Below are positions 51,040 to 63,707 of a stretch of 64,000 nucleotides of DNA, piece by piece. The notes beneath the pieces were generated by a model. The model did not search any database. It saw only the letters and a program-made list of their open reading frames with translations, and was not told the origin of the DNA. Positions within the stretch are counted from its first letter, which is position 1; every line of letters begins with the position of its first letter. This DNA comes from Odontesthes bonariensis (lineage: Eukaryota; Chordata; Actinopteri; Atheriniformes; Atherinopsidae), in assembly GCF_027942865.1 (NCBI RefSeq), contig NC_134519.1, forward strand, positions 24,400,248 through 24,464,247, given 5' to 3'. The translations under genes were made by a program, and so were the position numbers.

Positions 51040-51741
51040 GATCTTTGCTTTACATTAACACTTCTTCCCTTTCTCATCTTTGATGAGACCACTCACTTAG
51101 TCATTTATGACTACCTCACTTACAATCCATAAGATGAAAATAATATTACAAACAGAAAGTCTTCAAACAAAATCAGGAATTTACAGGAAAAACACCACCA
51201 CTTGTTCTAAGCTTACTCATAAATTCAAATATGTTGGAAAAATATACCTTTGATCAAAAATGCCATAATACAGGGAATGTTTTGTCTGTCTCATCAGGCC
51301 ATATGATGAGGGGAAAACATTTGGAACATTGAAATGTAATAAAGATTGCCATGTCCTCAGAGATAAACATACTGTGAAATGACAACATTTCTGACAATGT
51401 TACCAAGCACTAAAAATGTGAAAAAAAAAGGCCCAACTTTTATGTAAATATGTTCAATTAGGGTTACTGAAGCAGTCCAGATTTTTATTTCCAACTATTT
51501 ACCTGAATATTTCCAAGCTTACAGGGAAGACTTTCTGTTTGATTTTAGAATATTCACATTGAAACTGGAAGAAGGGTTTAAGAGTTAAAGCACTTTGATA
51601 TTTAGTTTCTTCTTTTCCAGGAGTTCACATGGAACTGCAAGTGGACATAATTTGTTAATTCATCAATCTTACTACTGACATGTGTCAAAGTGCATATAGA
51701 GGTATGATTTTTTTTCTAATAGATATTATGATTATATACAG

Positions 51742-51813
51742 GGTTCCATGGTGTAATGGTTAGCACTCTGGACTCTGAATCCAGCGATCCGAGTTCAAAT
51801 CTTGGTGGAACCT
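51742..51813 (+). tRNA. tRNA-Gln(CTG) copy 44, C62T
   Basis: Type A; counterpart of copy 18. Confidence 0.92.
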
Positions 51814-52520
51814 GATCTTTGCTTTACATTAACACTTCTTCCCTTTCTCATCTTTGATGAGACCACTCAAGTAGGCATTTGTGACTACCTCACTTACAAT
51901 CCATAAGATGAAAATAATATTACAAACAGAAAGTCTTCAAACAAAATCAGGAATTTACAGGAAAAATACCACCACTTGTTCTAAGCTTACTCATAAATTC
52001 AAATATGTTGGAAAAATATACCTTTCATCAAAAATGCCATAATACAGGGAATGTTTTGTCTGTCTCATTAGGCCATATGATTGGGGGGGGGACCTTTGGA
52101 ACATTGAAATGTAATAAAGATTGCCATGTCCTCAGAGATAAACATACTGTGAAATGACAACATTTCTGACAATGTTACCAAGCACTAAAATCGTGAAGAA
52201 AAAAAGGCCCAACTTTTATGTAAATATGTTCAATTAGGGTTACTGAAGCAGTCCAGATTTTTATTTCCAACTATTTACCTGAATATTTCCAAGCTTACAG
52301 GGAAGACTTTCTGTTTGATTTTAGAATATTCACATTGAAACTGGAAGAAGGGTTTAAGAGTTAAAGCACTTTGATATTTAGTTTCTTCTTTTCCAGGAGT
52401 TCACATGGAACTGGGCAAGTGGACATAATTTGTTAATTCATTAAACTTACTTCTGACATGTGGCAAAGTGCATATAGTGGTATGAATTTTTTTTCTAATA
52501 GATATTATGCTTATATACAG

Positions 52521-52592
52521 GGTTCCATGGTGTAATGGTTAGCACTCTGGACTCTGAATCCAGCGATCAGAGTTCAAATCTCGGTGGAACCT
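52521..52592 (+). tRNA. tRNA-Gln(CTG) copy 45, C49A
   Basis: Type B. Confidence 0.88.
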
Positions 52593-53310
52593 GATCTTTG
52601 CTTTACATTAACACTTCTTCCCTTTCTCATCTTTGATGAGACCACTCAAGTAGGCATTTATGACTACCTCACTTACAATCCATAAGTTGAAAACAATATT
52701 ACCAACAGAAAGTCTTCAAACTAAATCAGGAATTTACAGGAATTTACAGGAAAAATACCACCACTTCTTCTAAGCTTACTCATAAATTCAAATATGTTGG
52801 AAAAATATACCTTTGATCAAAAATGCCATAATACAGGGAATGTTTTGTCTGTCTCATTAGGCCATATGATTGGGGGGGGGACCTTTGGAACATTGAAATG
52901 TAATAAAGATTGCCATGTCCTCAGAGATGAACATACTGTGAAATGACAACATTTCTGACAATGTTACCAAGCACTAAAATCGTGAAGAAAAAAAGGCCCA
53001 ACTTTTATGTAAATATGTTCAATTAGGGTTACTGAAGCAGTCCAGATTTTTATTTCCAACTATTTACCTGAATATTTCCAAGCTTACAGGGAAGACTTTC
53101 TGTTTAATTTTTTGAATATTCACATTGAAACTGGAAGAAGGGTTTAAGAGTTAAAGCACTTTGATATTTAGTTTCTTCTTTTCCAGGAGTTCAGATGGAA
53201 CTGGGCAAGTGGACATAATTTGTTAATTCATCAATTTTACTACTGACATGTGTCAAAGTGCATATAGAGGTATGAATTTTTTTTCTTATAGATACTATGG
53301 CCATATACCT

Positions 53311-53382
53311 GGTTCCATGGTGTAATGGTTAGCACTCTGGACTCTGAATCCAGTGATCCGAGTTCAAATCTCGGTGGAACCT
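53311..53382 (+). tRNA. tRNA-Gln(CTG) copy 46, C44T
   Basis: Type C; shares C44T with copy 20. The 5' flank has a private gatactatgg. Confidence 0.92.
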
Positions 53383-54077
53383 GATCTTTGCTTTACATTA
53401 ACACTTCTTCCCATTCTCATCTTTGATGAGACCACTCAAGTAGGCATTTATGACTACCTCACTTACAATCCATAAGATGAAAATAATATTACAAACATAA
53501 AGTCTTCAAACAAAATCAGGAATTTACAGGAAAAATACCACCACTTGTTCTAAGCTTACTCATAAATTCAAATATGTTGGAAAAATATACCTTTCATCAA
53601 AAATGCCATAATACAGGGAATGTTTTGTCTGTCTCATCAGGCCATATGATGAGGGGAAACATTTGGAACATTGAAATGTAATAAAGATTGCCATGTCCTC
53701 AGAGATAAACATACTGTGAAATGACAAAATTTCTTACAATGTTACCAAGCACTAAAAATGTGAAGAAAAAAAGGCCCAACTTTTATGTAAATATGTTCAA
53801 TTAGGGTTACTGAAGCAGTCCAGATTTTTATTTACCTGAATATTTCCAAGCTTACAGTGAAGACTTTCTGTTTGATTTTAGAATATTCACATTGAAACTG
53901 GAAGAAGGGTTTAAGAGTTAAAGAACTTTGATATTTAGTTTCTTCTTTTCCAGGAGTTCACATGGAACTGGGCAAGTAGACATAATTTGTTAATTCATTA
54001 AACTTACTTCTGACATGTGGCAAAGTGCATATAGTGGTATGAATTTTTTTTCTAATAGATATTATGATTATATGCAG

Positions 54078-54149
54078 GGTTCCATGGTGTAATGATTAGC
54101 ACTCTGGACTCTGAATCCAGCGATCCGAGTTCAAATCTCGGTGGAACCT
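54078..54149 (+). tRNA. tRNA-Gln(CTG) copy 47, G18A
   Basis: Type D; 882-bp unit. Confidence 0.85.
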
Positions 54150-54355
54150 GATCTTTGCTTTACATTAACACTTCTTCCCTTTCTCATCTTTGATGAGACC
54201 ACTCAAGTAGGCATTTATGACTACCTCACTTACAATCCATAAGATGAAAATAATATTACAAACATAAAGTCTTCAAACAAAATCAGGAATTTATGAGAAA
54301 AATACCACCACTTGTTCTAAGCTTACTCATAAATTCAAATATCTTGAAAAATATA

Positions 54356-54446
54356 CTCTCGCCCATTGACTGCTGGAATAGGCTCCAGCCCCCCCGCGAC
54401 CCGGCCGACTGATTCAGCAGTTTAGAAAATGGATGGAATGATGGAT
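54356..54446 (+). mobile_element. LINE-like 3' tail insert, copy 10
   Basis: Retains gaaaatggatgg, like copy 5. Confidence 0.7.
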
Positions 54447-54959
54447 GAAAAATATACCTTTCATCAAAAATGCCATAATACAGGGAATGTTTTGTCTGTC
54501 TCATTAGGCCATATGATTGGGGGGGGGGGACCTTTGGAACATTGAAATGTAATAAAGATTGCCATGTCCTCAGAGATAAACATACTGTGAAATGACAACA
54601 TTTCTGACAATGTTACCAAGCACTAAAAATGTGAAGAAAGAAAGGCCCAACTTTTATATGAATATGTTCATTTTGGGTTACTGAAGCAGTCCAGATTTTT
54701 ATTTTCAACTATTTACCTGAATATTTCCAAGCTTACAGGGAAGACTTTCTGTTTGATTTTTAGAATATTCACATTGAAACTGGAAGAAGGGTTTAAGAGT
54801 TAAAGCACTTTGATATTTAGTTTCTTCTTTTCCAGGAGTTCACATGGAACTGGGCAAGTGGACATAATTTGTTAATTCATCAATCTTATTACTGACATGT
54901 GGCAAAGTGCATATAGAGGTATATTTTTTTTTTCTTATTGATATTATGGCCATATACAG

Positions 54960-55031
54960 GGTTCCATGGTGTAATGGTTAGCACTCTGGACTCTGAATCC
55001 AGCAATCCGAGTTCAAATCTCGGTGGAACCT
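54960..55031 (+). tRNA. tRNA-Gln(CTG) copy 48, G45A
   Basis: Type E. Confidence 0.92.
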
Positions 55032-55736
55032 GATCTTTGCATTACATTAACACTTCTTCCCATTCTCATTTTTGATGAGACCACTCAAGTACGCATTTAT
55101 GACTACCTCACTTACAATCCATAAGATGAAAATAATATTACAAACATAAAGTCTTCAAACAAAATCAGGAATATACGGGAAAAATACCACCACTTGTTCT
55201 AAGCTTACTCATAAATTCAAATATGTTGGAAAAATATACCTTTCATCAAAAATACCATAATACAGGGAATGTTTTGTCTGTCTCATCAGGCCATATGATG
55301 AGGGGAAAACATTTGGAACATTGAAATGTAATAAAGATTGCCATGTCCTCAGAGATAAACATACTGTGAAATGACAACATTTCTGACAATGTTACCAAGC
55401 ACTAAAAATGTCAAGAAAAAAAGGCCCAACTTTTATGTAAATATGTTCAATTAGGGTTACTGAAGCAGTCCAGATTTTTATTTCCAACTATTTACCTGAA
55501 TATTTCCAAGCTTACAGTGAAGACTTTCTGTTTGATTTTAGAATATTCACATTGAAACTGGAAGAAGGGTTTAAGAGTTAAAGCACTTTGATATTTAGTT
55601 TCTTCTTTTCCAGGAGTTCACATGGAACTGCAAGTGGACATAATTTGTTAATTCATCAAACTTACTCCACAACTGTTGCAAAGCCAATTATTGAGGTTTA
55701 AATTTTTTACCCTGTAGATGTCTTAGCAATATACAG

Positions 55737-55808
55737 GGTTCCATGGTGTAATGGTTAGCACTCTCGACTCTGAATCCAGCGATCCGAGTTCAAATCTCGG
55801 TGGAACCT
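55737..55808 (+). tRNA. tRNA-Gln(CTG) copy 49, G29C
   Basis: Type F flank with a private change ctctCgactc, giving a C29-C41 mismatch in the middle of the anticodon stem. The counterpart, copy 23, is intact. Probably impaired. Confidence 0.8.
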
Positions 55809-56510
55809 GATCTTTGCTTTACATTAACACTTCTTCCCTTTCTCATCTTTGATGAGACCACTCACTTAGTCATTTATGACTACCTCACTTACAATCCATA
55901 AGATGAAAATAATATTACAAACAGAAAGTCTTCAAACAAAATCAGGAATTTACAGGAAAAACACCACCACTTGTTCTAAGCTTACTCATAAATTCAAATA
56001 TGTTGGAAAAATATACCTTTGATCAAAAATGCCATAATACAGGGAATGTTTTGTCTGTCTCATCAGGCCATATGATGAGGGGAAAACATTTGGAACATTG
56101 AAATGTAATAAAGATTGCCATGTCCTCAGAGATAAACATACTGTGAAATGACAACATTTCTGACAATGTTACCAAGCACTAAAAATGTGAAAAAAAAAGG
56201 CCCAACTTTTATGTAAATATGTTCAATTAGGGTTACTGAAGCAGTCCAGATTTTTATTTCCAACTATTTACCTGAATATTTCCAAGCTTACAGGGAAGAC
56301 TTTCTGTTTGATTTTAGAATATTCACATTGAAACTGGAAGAAGGGTTTAAGAGTTAAAGCACTTTGATATTTAGTTTCTTCTTTTCCAGGAGTTCACATG
56401 GAACTGCAAGTGGACATAATTTGTTAATTCATCAATCTTACTACTGACATGTGTCAAAGTGCATATAGAGGTATGATTTTTTTTCTAATAGATATTATGA
56501 TTATATACAG

Positions 56511-56582
56511 GGTTCCATGGTGTAATGGTTAGCACTCTGGACTCTGAATCCAGAGATCCGAGTTCAAATCTTGGTGGAACCT
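56511..56582 (+). tRNA. tRNA-Gln(CTG) copy 50, C44A and C62T
   Basis: Type A; same two changes as copy 24. Confidence 0.9.
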
Positions 56583-57289
56583 GATCTTTGCTTTACATTA
56601 ACACTTCTTCCCTTTCTCATCTTTGATGAGACCACTCAAGTAGGCATTTGTGACTACCTCACTTACAATCCATAAGATGAAAATAATATTACAAACAGAA
56701 AGTCTTCAAACAAAATCAGGAATTTACAGGAAAAATACCACCACTTGTTCTAAGCTTACTCATAAATTCAAATATGTTGGAAAAATATACCTTTCATCAA
56801 AAATGCCATAATACAGGGAATGTTTTGTCTGTCTCATTAGGCCATATGATTGGGGGGGGGACCTTTGGAACATTGAAATGTAATAAAGATTGCCATGTCC
56901 TCAGAGATAAACATACTGTGAAATGACAACATTTCTGACAATGTTACCAAGCACTAAAATCGTGAAGAAAAAAAGGCCCAACTTTTATGTAAATATGTTC
57001 AATTAGGGTTACTGAAGCAGTCCAGATTTTTATTTCCAACTATTTACCTGAATATTTCCAAGCTTACAGGGAAGACTTTCTGTTTGATTTTAGAATATTC
57101 ACATTGAAACTGGAAGAAGGGTTTAAGAGTTAAAGCACTTTGATATTTAGTTTCTTCTTTTCCAGGAGTTCACATGGAACTGGGCAAGTGGACATAATTT
57201 GTTAATTCATTAAACTTACTTCTGACATGTGGCAAAGTGCATATAGTGGTATGAATTTTTTTTCTAATAGATATTATGCTTATATACAG

Positions 57290-57361
57290 GGTTCCATGGT
57301 GTAATGGTTAGCACTCTGGACTCTGAATCCAGCGATCAGAGTTCAAATCTCGGTGGAACCT
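57290..57361 (+). tRNA. tRNA-Gln(CTG) copy 51, C49A
   Basis: Type B. Confidence 0.88.
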
Positions 57362-58079
57362 GATCTTTGCTTTACATTAACACTTCTTCCCTTTCTCATC
57401 TTTGATGAGACCACTCAAGTAGGCATTTATGACTACCTCACTTACAATCCATAAGTTGAAAACAATATTACCAACAGAAAGTCTTCAAACTAAATCAGGA
57501 ATTTACAGGAATTTACAGGAAAAATACCACCACTTCTTCTAAGCTTACTCATAAATTCAAATATGTTGGAAAAATATACCTTTGATCAAAAATGCCATAA
57601 TACAGGGAATGTTTTGTCTGTCTCATTAGGCCATATGATTGGGGGGGGGACCTTTGGAACATTGAAATGTAATAAAGATTGCCATGTCCTCAGAGATAAA
57701 CATACTGTGAAATGACAACATTTCTGACAATGTTACCAAGCACTAAAATCGTGAAGAAAAAAAGGCCCAACTTTTATGTAAATATGTTCAATTAGGGTTA
57801 CTGAAGCAGTCCAGATTTTTATTTCCAACTATTTACCTGAATATTTCCAAGCTTACAGGGAAGACTTTCTGTTTAATTTTTTGAATATTCACATTGAAAC
57901 TGGAAGAAGGGTTTAAGAGTTAAAGCACTTTGATATTTAGTTTCTTCTTTTCCAGGAGTTCAGATGGAACTGGGCAAGTGGACATAATTTGTTAATTCAT
58001 CAATTTTACTACTGACATGTGTCAAAGTGCATATAGAGGTATGAATTTTTTTTCTTATAGATATTATGGCCATATACCT

Positions 58080-58151
58080 GGTTCCATGGTGTAATGGTTA
58101 GCACTCTGGACTCTGAATCCAGCGATCCGAGTTCAAATCTCGGTGGAACCT
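58080..58151 (+). tRNA. tRNA-Gln(CTG) copy 52, consensus
   Basis: Type C unit, 767 bp. Confidence 0.97.
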
Positions 58152-58846
58152 GATCTTTGCTTTACATTAACACTTCTTCCCTTTCTCATCTTTGATGAGA
58201 CCACTCAAGTAGGCATTTATGACTACCTCACTTACAATCCATAAGATGAAAATAATATTACAAACATAAAGTCTTCAAACAAAATCAGGAATTTACAGGA
58301 AAAATACCACCACTTGTTCTAAGCTTACTCATAAATTCAAATATGTTGGAAAAATATACCTTTCATCAAAAATGCCATAATACAGGGAATGTTTTGTCTG
58401 TCTCATCAGGCCATATGATGAGGGGAAACATTTGGAACATTGAAATGTAATAAAGATTGCCATGTCCTCAGAGATAAACATACTGTGAAATGACAAAATT
58501 TCTTACAATGTTACCAAGCACTAAAAATGTGAAGAAAAAAAGGCCCAACTTTTATGTAAATATGTTCAATTAGGGTTACTGAAGCAGTCCAGATTTTTAT
58601 TTACCTGAATATTTCCAAGCTTACAGTGAAGACTTTCTGTTTGATTTTAGAATATTCACATTGAAACTGGAAGAAGGGTTTAAGAGTTAAAGAACTTTGA
58701 TATTTAGTTTCTTCTTTTCCAGGAGTTCACATGGAACTGGGCAAGTAGACATAATTTGTTAATTCATTAAACTTACTTCTGACATGTGGCAAAGTGCATA
58801 TAGTGGTATGAATTTTTTTTCTAATAGATATTATGATTATATGCAG

Positions 58847-58918
58847 GGTTCCATGGTGTAATGATTAGCACTCTGGACTCTGAATCCAGCGATCCGAGTT
58901 CAAATCTCGGTGGAACCT
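58847..58918 (+). tRNA. tRNA-Gln(CTG) copy 53, G18A
   Basis: Type D; 881-bp unit. Confidence 0.85.
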
Positions 58919-59124
58919 GATCTTTGCTTTACATTAACACTTCTTCCCTTTCTCATCTTTGATGAGACCACTCAAGTAGGCATTTATGACTACCTCACTT
59001 ACAATCCATAAGATGAAAATAATATTACAAACATAAAGTCTTCAAACAAAATCAGGAATTTATGAGAAAAATACCACCACTTGTTCTAAGCTTACTCATA
59101 AATTCAAATATCTTGAAAAATATA

Positions 59125-59215
59125 CTCTCGCCCATTGACTGCTGGAATAGGCTCCAGCCCCCCCGCGACCCGGCCGACTGATTCAGCAGTTTAGAAAAAG
59201 GATGGAATGATGGAT
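59125..59215 (+). mobile_element. LINE-like 3' tail insert, copy 11
   Basis: Carries the gaaaaaggatgg marker. Confidence 0.7.
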
Positions 59216-59727
59216 GAAAAATATACCTTTCATCAAAAATGCCATAATACAGGGAATGTTTTGTCTGTCTCATTAGGCCATATGATTGGGGGGGGGGGAC
59301 CTTTGGAACATTGAAATGTAATAAAGATTGCCATGTCCTCAGAGATAAACATACTGTGAAATGACAACATTTCTGACAATGTTACCAAGCACTAAAAATG
59401 TGAAGAAAGAAAGGCCCAACTTTTATATGAATATGTTCATTTTGGGTTACTGAAGCAGTCCAGATTTTTATTTTCAACTATTTACCTGAATATTTCCAAG
59501 CTTACAGGGAAGACTTTCTGTTTGATTTTAGAATATTCACATTGAAACTGGAAGAAGGGTTTAAGAGTTAAAGCACTTTGATATTTAGTTTCTTCTTTTC
59601 CAGGAGTTCACATGGAACTGGGCAAGTGGACATAATTTGTTAATTCATCAATCTTATTACTGACATGTGGCAAAGTGCATATAGAGGTATATTTTTTTTT
59701 TCTTATTGATATTATGGCCATATACAG

Positions 59728-59799
59728 GGTTCCATGGTGTAATGGTTAGCACTCTGGACTCTGAATCCAGCAATCCGAGTTCAAATCTCGGTGGAACCT
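59728..59799 (+). tRNA. tRNA-Gln(CTG) copy 54, G45A
   Basis: Type E. Confidence 0.92.
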
Positions 59800-60504
59800 G
59801 ATCTTTGCATTACATTAACACTTCTTCCCATTCTCATTTTTGATGAGACCACTCAAGTACGCATTTATGACTACCTCACTTACAATCCATAAGATGAAAA
59901 TAATATTACAAACATAAAGTCTTCAAACAAAATCAGGAATATACGGGAAAAATACCACCACTTGTTCTAAGCTTACTCATAAATTCAAATATGTTGGAAA
60001 AATATACCTTTCATCAAAAATACCATAATACAGGGAATGTTTTGTCTGTCTCATCAGGCCATATGATGAGGGGAAAACATTTGGAACATTGAAATGTAAT
60101 AAAGATTGCCATGTCCTCAGAGATAAACATACTGTGAAATGACAACATTTCTGACAATGTTACCAAGCACTAAAAATGTCAAGAAAAAAAGGCCCAACTT
60201 TTATGTAAATATGTTCAATTAGGGTTACTGAAGCAGTCCAGATTTTTATTTCCAACTATTTACCTGAATATTTCCAAGCTTACAGTGAAGACTTTCTGTT
60301 TGATTTTAGAATATTCACATTGAAACTGGAAGAAGGGTTTAAGAGTTAAAGCACTTTGATATTTAGTTTCTTCTTTTCCAGGAGTTCACATGGAACTGCA
60401 AGTGGACATAATTTGTTAATTCATCAAACTTACTCCACAACTGTTGCAAAGCCAATTATTGAGGTTTAAATTTTTTACCCTGTAGATGTCTTAGCAATAT
60501 ACAG

Positions 60505-60576
60505 GGTTCCATGGTGTAATGGTTAGCACTCTGGACTCTGAATCCAGCGATCCGAGTTCAAATCTCGGTGGAACCT
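60505..60576 (+). tRNA. tRNA-Gln(CTG) copy 55, consensus
   Basis: Type F flank. Confidence 0.97.
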
Positions 60577-61278
60577 GATCTTTGCTTTACATTAACACTT
60601 CTTCCCTTTCTCATCTTTGATGAGACCACTCACTTAGTCATTTATGACTACCTCACTTACAATCCATAAGATGAAAATAATATTACAAACAGAAAGTCTT
60701 CAAACAAAATCAGGAATTTACAGGAAAAACACCACCACTTGTTCTAAGCTTACTCATAAATTCAAATATGTTGGAAAAATATACCTTTGATCAAAAATGC
60801 CATAATACAGGGAATGTTTTGTCTGTCTCATCAGGCCATATGATGAGGGGAAAACATTTGGAACATTGAAATGTAATAAAGATTGCCATGTCCTCAGAGA
60901 TAAACATACTGTGAAATGACAACATTTCTGACAATGTTACCAAGCACTAAAAATGTGAAAAAAAAAGGCCCAACTTTTATGTAAATATGTTCAATTAGGG
61001 TTACTGAAGCAGTCCAGATTTTTATTTCCAACTATTTACCTGAATATTTCCAAGCTTACAGGGAAGACTTTCTGTTTGATTTTAGAATATTCACATTGAA
61101 ACTGGAAGAAGGGTTTAAGAGTTAAAGCACTTTGATATTTAGTTTCTTCTTTTCCAGGAGTTCACATGGAACTGCAAGTGGACATAATTTGTTAATTCAT
61201 CAATCTTACTACTGACATGTGTCAAAGTGCATATAGAGGTATGATTTTTTTTCTAATAGATATTATGATTATATACAG

Positions 61279-61350
61279 GGTTCCATGGTGTAATGGTTAG
61301 CACTCTGGACTCTGAATCCAGCGATCCGAGTTCAAATCTTGGTGGAACCT
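61279..61350 (+). tRNA. tRNA-Gln(CTG) copy 56, C62T
   Basis: Type A gene heading an A/B hybrid unit (780 bp). Confidence 0.92.
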
Positions 61351-62058
61351 GATCTTTGCTTTACATTAACACTTCTTCCCTTTCTCATCTTTGATGAGAC
61401 CACTCAAGTAGGCATTTGTGACTACCTCACTTACAATCCATAAGATGAAAATAATATTACAAACAGAAAGTCTTCAAACAAAATCAGGAATTTACAGGAA
61501 AAATACCACCACTTGTTCTAAGCTTACTCATAAATTCAAATATGTTGGAAAAATATACCTTTCATCAAAAATGCCATAATACAGGGAATGTTTTGTCTGT
61601 CTCATTAGGCCATATGATTGGGGGGGGGACCTTTGGAACATTGAAATGTAATAAAGATTGCCATGTCCTCAGAGATAAACATACTGTGAAATGACAACAT
61701 TTCTGACAATGTTACCAAGCACTAAAATCGTGAAGAAAAAAAGGCCCAACTTTTATGTAAATATGTTCAATTAGGGTTACTGAAGCAGTCCAGATTTTTA
61801 TTTCCAACTATTTACCTGAATATTTCCAAGCTTACAGGGAAGACTTTCTGTTTAATTTTTTGAATATTCACATTGAAACTGGAAGAAGGGTTTAAGAGTT
61901 AAAGCACTTTGATATTTAGTTTCTTCTTTTCCAGGAGTTCAGATGGAACTGGGCAAGTGGACATAATTTGTTAATTCATCAATTTTACTACTGACATGTG
62001 TCAAAGTGCATATAGAGGTATGAATTTTTTTTCTTATAGATATTATGGCCATATACCT

Positions 62059-62130
62059 GGTTCCATGGTGTAATGGTTAGCACTCTGGACTCTGAATCCA
62101 GCGATCCGAGTTCAAATCTCGGTGGAACCT
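62059..62130 (+). tRNA. tRNA-Gln(CTG) copy 57, consensus
   Basis: Type C unit, 767 bp. Confidence 0.97.
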
Positions 62131-62825
62131 GATCTTTGCTTTACATTAACACTTCTTCCCTTTCTCATCTTTGATGAGACCACTCAAGTAGGCATTTATG
62201 ACTACCTCACTTACAATCCATAAGATGAAAATAATATTACAAACATAAAGTCTTCAAACAAAATCAGGAATTTACAGGAAAAATACCACCACTTGTTCTA
62301 AGCTTACTCATAAATTCAAATATGTTGGAAAAATATACCTTTCATCAAAAATGCCATAATACAGGGAATGTTTTGTCTGTCTCATCAGGCCATATGATGA
62401 GGGGAAACATTTGGAACATTGAAATGTAATAAAGATTGCCATGTCCTCAGAGATAAACATACTGTGAAATGACAAAATTTCTTACAATGTTACCAAGCAC
62501 TAAAAATGTGAAGAAAAAAAGGCCCAACTTTTATGTAAATATGTTCAATTAGGGTTACTGAAGCAGTCCAGATTTTTATTTACCTGAATATTTCCAAGCT
62601 TACAGTGAAGACTTTCTGTTTGATTTTAGAATATTCACATTGAAACTGGAAGAAGGGTTTAAGAGTTAAAGAACTTTGATATTTAGTTTCTTCTTTTCCA
62701 GGAGTTCACATGGAACTGGGCAAGTAGACATAATTTGTTAATTCATTAAACTTACTTCTGACATGTGGCAAAGTGCATATAGTGGTATGAATTTTTTTTC
62801 TAATAGATATTATGATTATATGCAG

Positions 62826-62897
62826 GGTTCCATGGTGTAATGATTAGCACTCTGGACTCTGAATCCAGCGATCCGAGTTCAAATCTCGGTGGAACCT
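62826..62897 (+). tRNA. tRNA-Gln(CTG) copy 58, G18A
   Basis: Type D; 882-bp unit. Confidence 0.85.
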
Positions 62898-63103
62898 GAT
62901 CTTTGCTTTACATTAACACTTCTTCCCTTTCTCATCTTTGATGAGACCACTCAAGTAGGCATTTATGACTACCTCACTTACAATCCATAAGATGAAAATA
63001 ATATTACAAACATAAAGTCTTCAAACAAAATCAGGAATTTATGAGAAAAATACCACCACTTGTTCTAAGCTTACTCATAAATTCAAATATCTTGAAAAAT
63101 ATA

Positions 63104-63194
63104 CTCTCGCCCATTGACTGCTGGAATAGGCTCCAGCCCCCCCGCGACCCGGCCGACTGATTCAGCAGTTTAGAAAATGGATGGAATGATGGAT
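63104..63194 (+). mobile_element. LINE-like 3' tail insert, copy 12
   Basis: Retains gaaaatggatgg. Confidence 0.7.
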
Positions 63195-63707
63195 GAAAAA
63201 TATACCTTTCATCAAAAATGCCATAATACAGGGAATGTTTTGTCTGTCTCATTAGGCCATATGATTGGGGGGGGGGGACCTTTGGAACATTGAAATGTAA
63301 TAAAGATTGCCATGTCCTCAGAGATAAACATACTGTGAAATGACAACATTTCTGACAATGTTACCAAGCACTAAAAATGTGAAGAAAGAAAGGCCCAACT
63401 TTTATATGAATATGTTCATTTTGGGTTACTGAAGCAGTCCAGATTTTTATTTTCAACTATTTACCTGAATATTTCCAAGCTTACAGGGAAGACTTTCTGT
63501 TTGATTTTTAGAATATTCACATTGAAACTGGAAGAAGGGTTTAAGAGTTAAAGCACTTTGATATTTAGTTTCTTCTTTTCCAGGAGTTCACATGGAACTG
63601 GGCAAGTGGACATAATTTGTTAATTCATCAATCTTATTACTGACATGTGGCAAAGTGCATATAGAGGTATATTTTTTTTTTCTTATTGATATTATGGCCA
63701 TATACAG

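Larger units (their letters stand above)
48538..51741 (+). repeat. Left-type units re-inserted among the hexamers
   Basis: A junction unit, then T, K with LINE-like insert, and G, repeating the order and spacing seen at 28606-31030. Confidence 0.88.
51742..56510 (+). repeat. Higher-order repeat 5: ABCDEF hexamer
   Basis: Gene starts 51742, 52521, 53311, 54078, 54960, 55737; period 4769. Unit-for-unit match to repeat 1, including its 882-bp D unit. Confidence 0.92.
56511..61278 (+). repeat. Higher-order repeat 6: ABCDEF hexamer
   Basis: Gene starts 56511, 57290, 58080, 58847, 59728, 60505; period 4768. Confidence 0.92.

Noticed and set aside
18373-63252. Recurrent minus-strand open frames of 63, 73 and 111 codons in the array spacers
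   Set aside because: They recur because the spacer recurs, have no recognisable domain, change length with the G-run and the LINE insert, and overlap the AT-rich spacer antisense to the tRNA genes.
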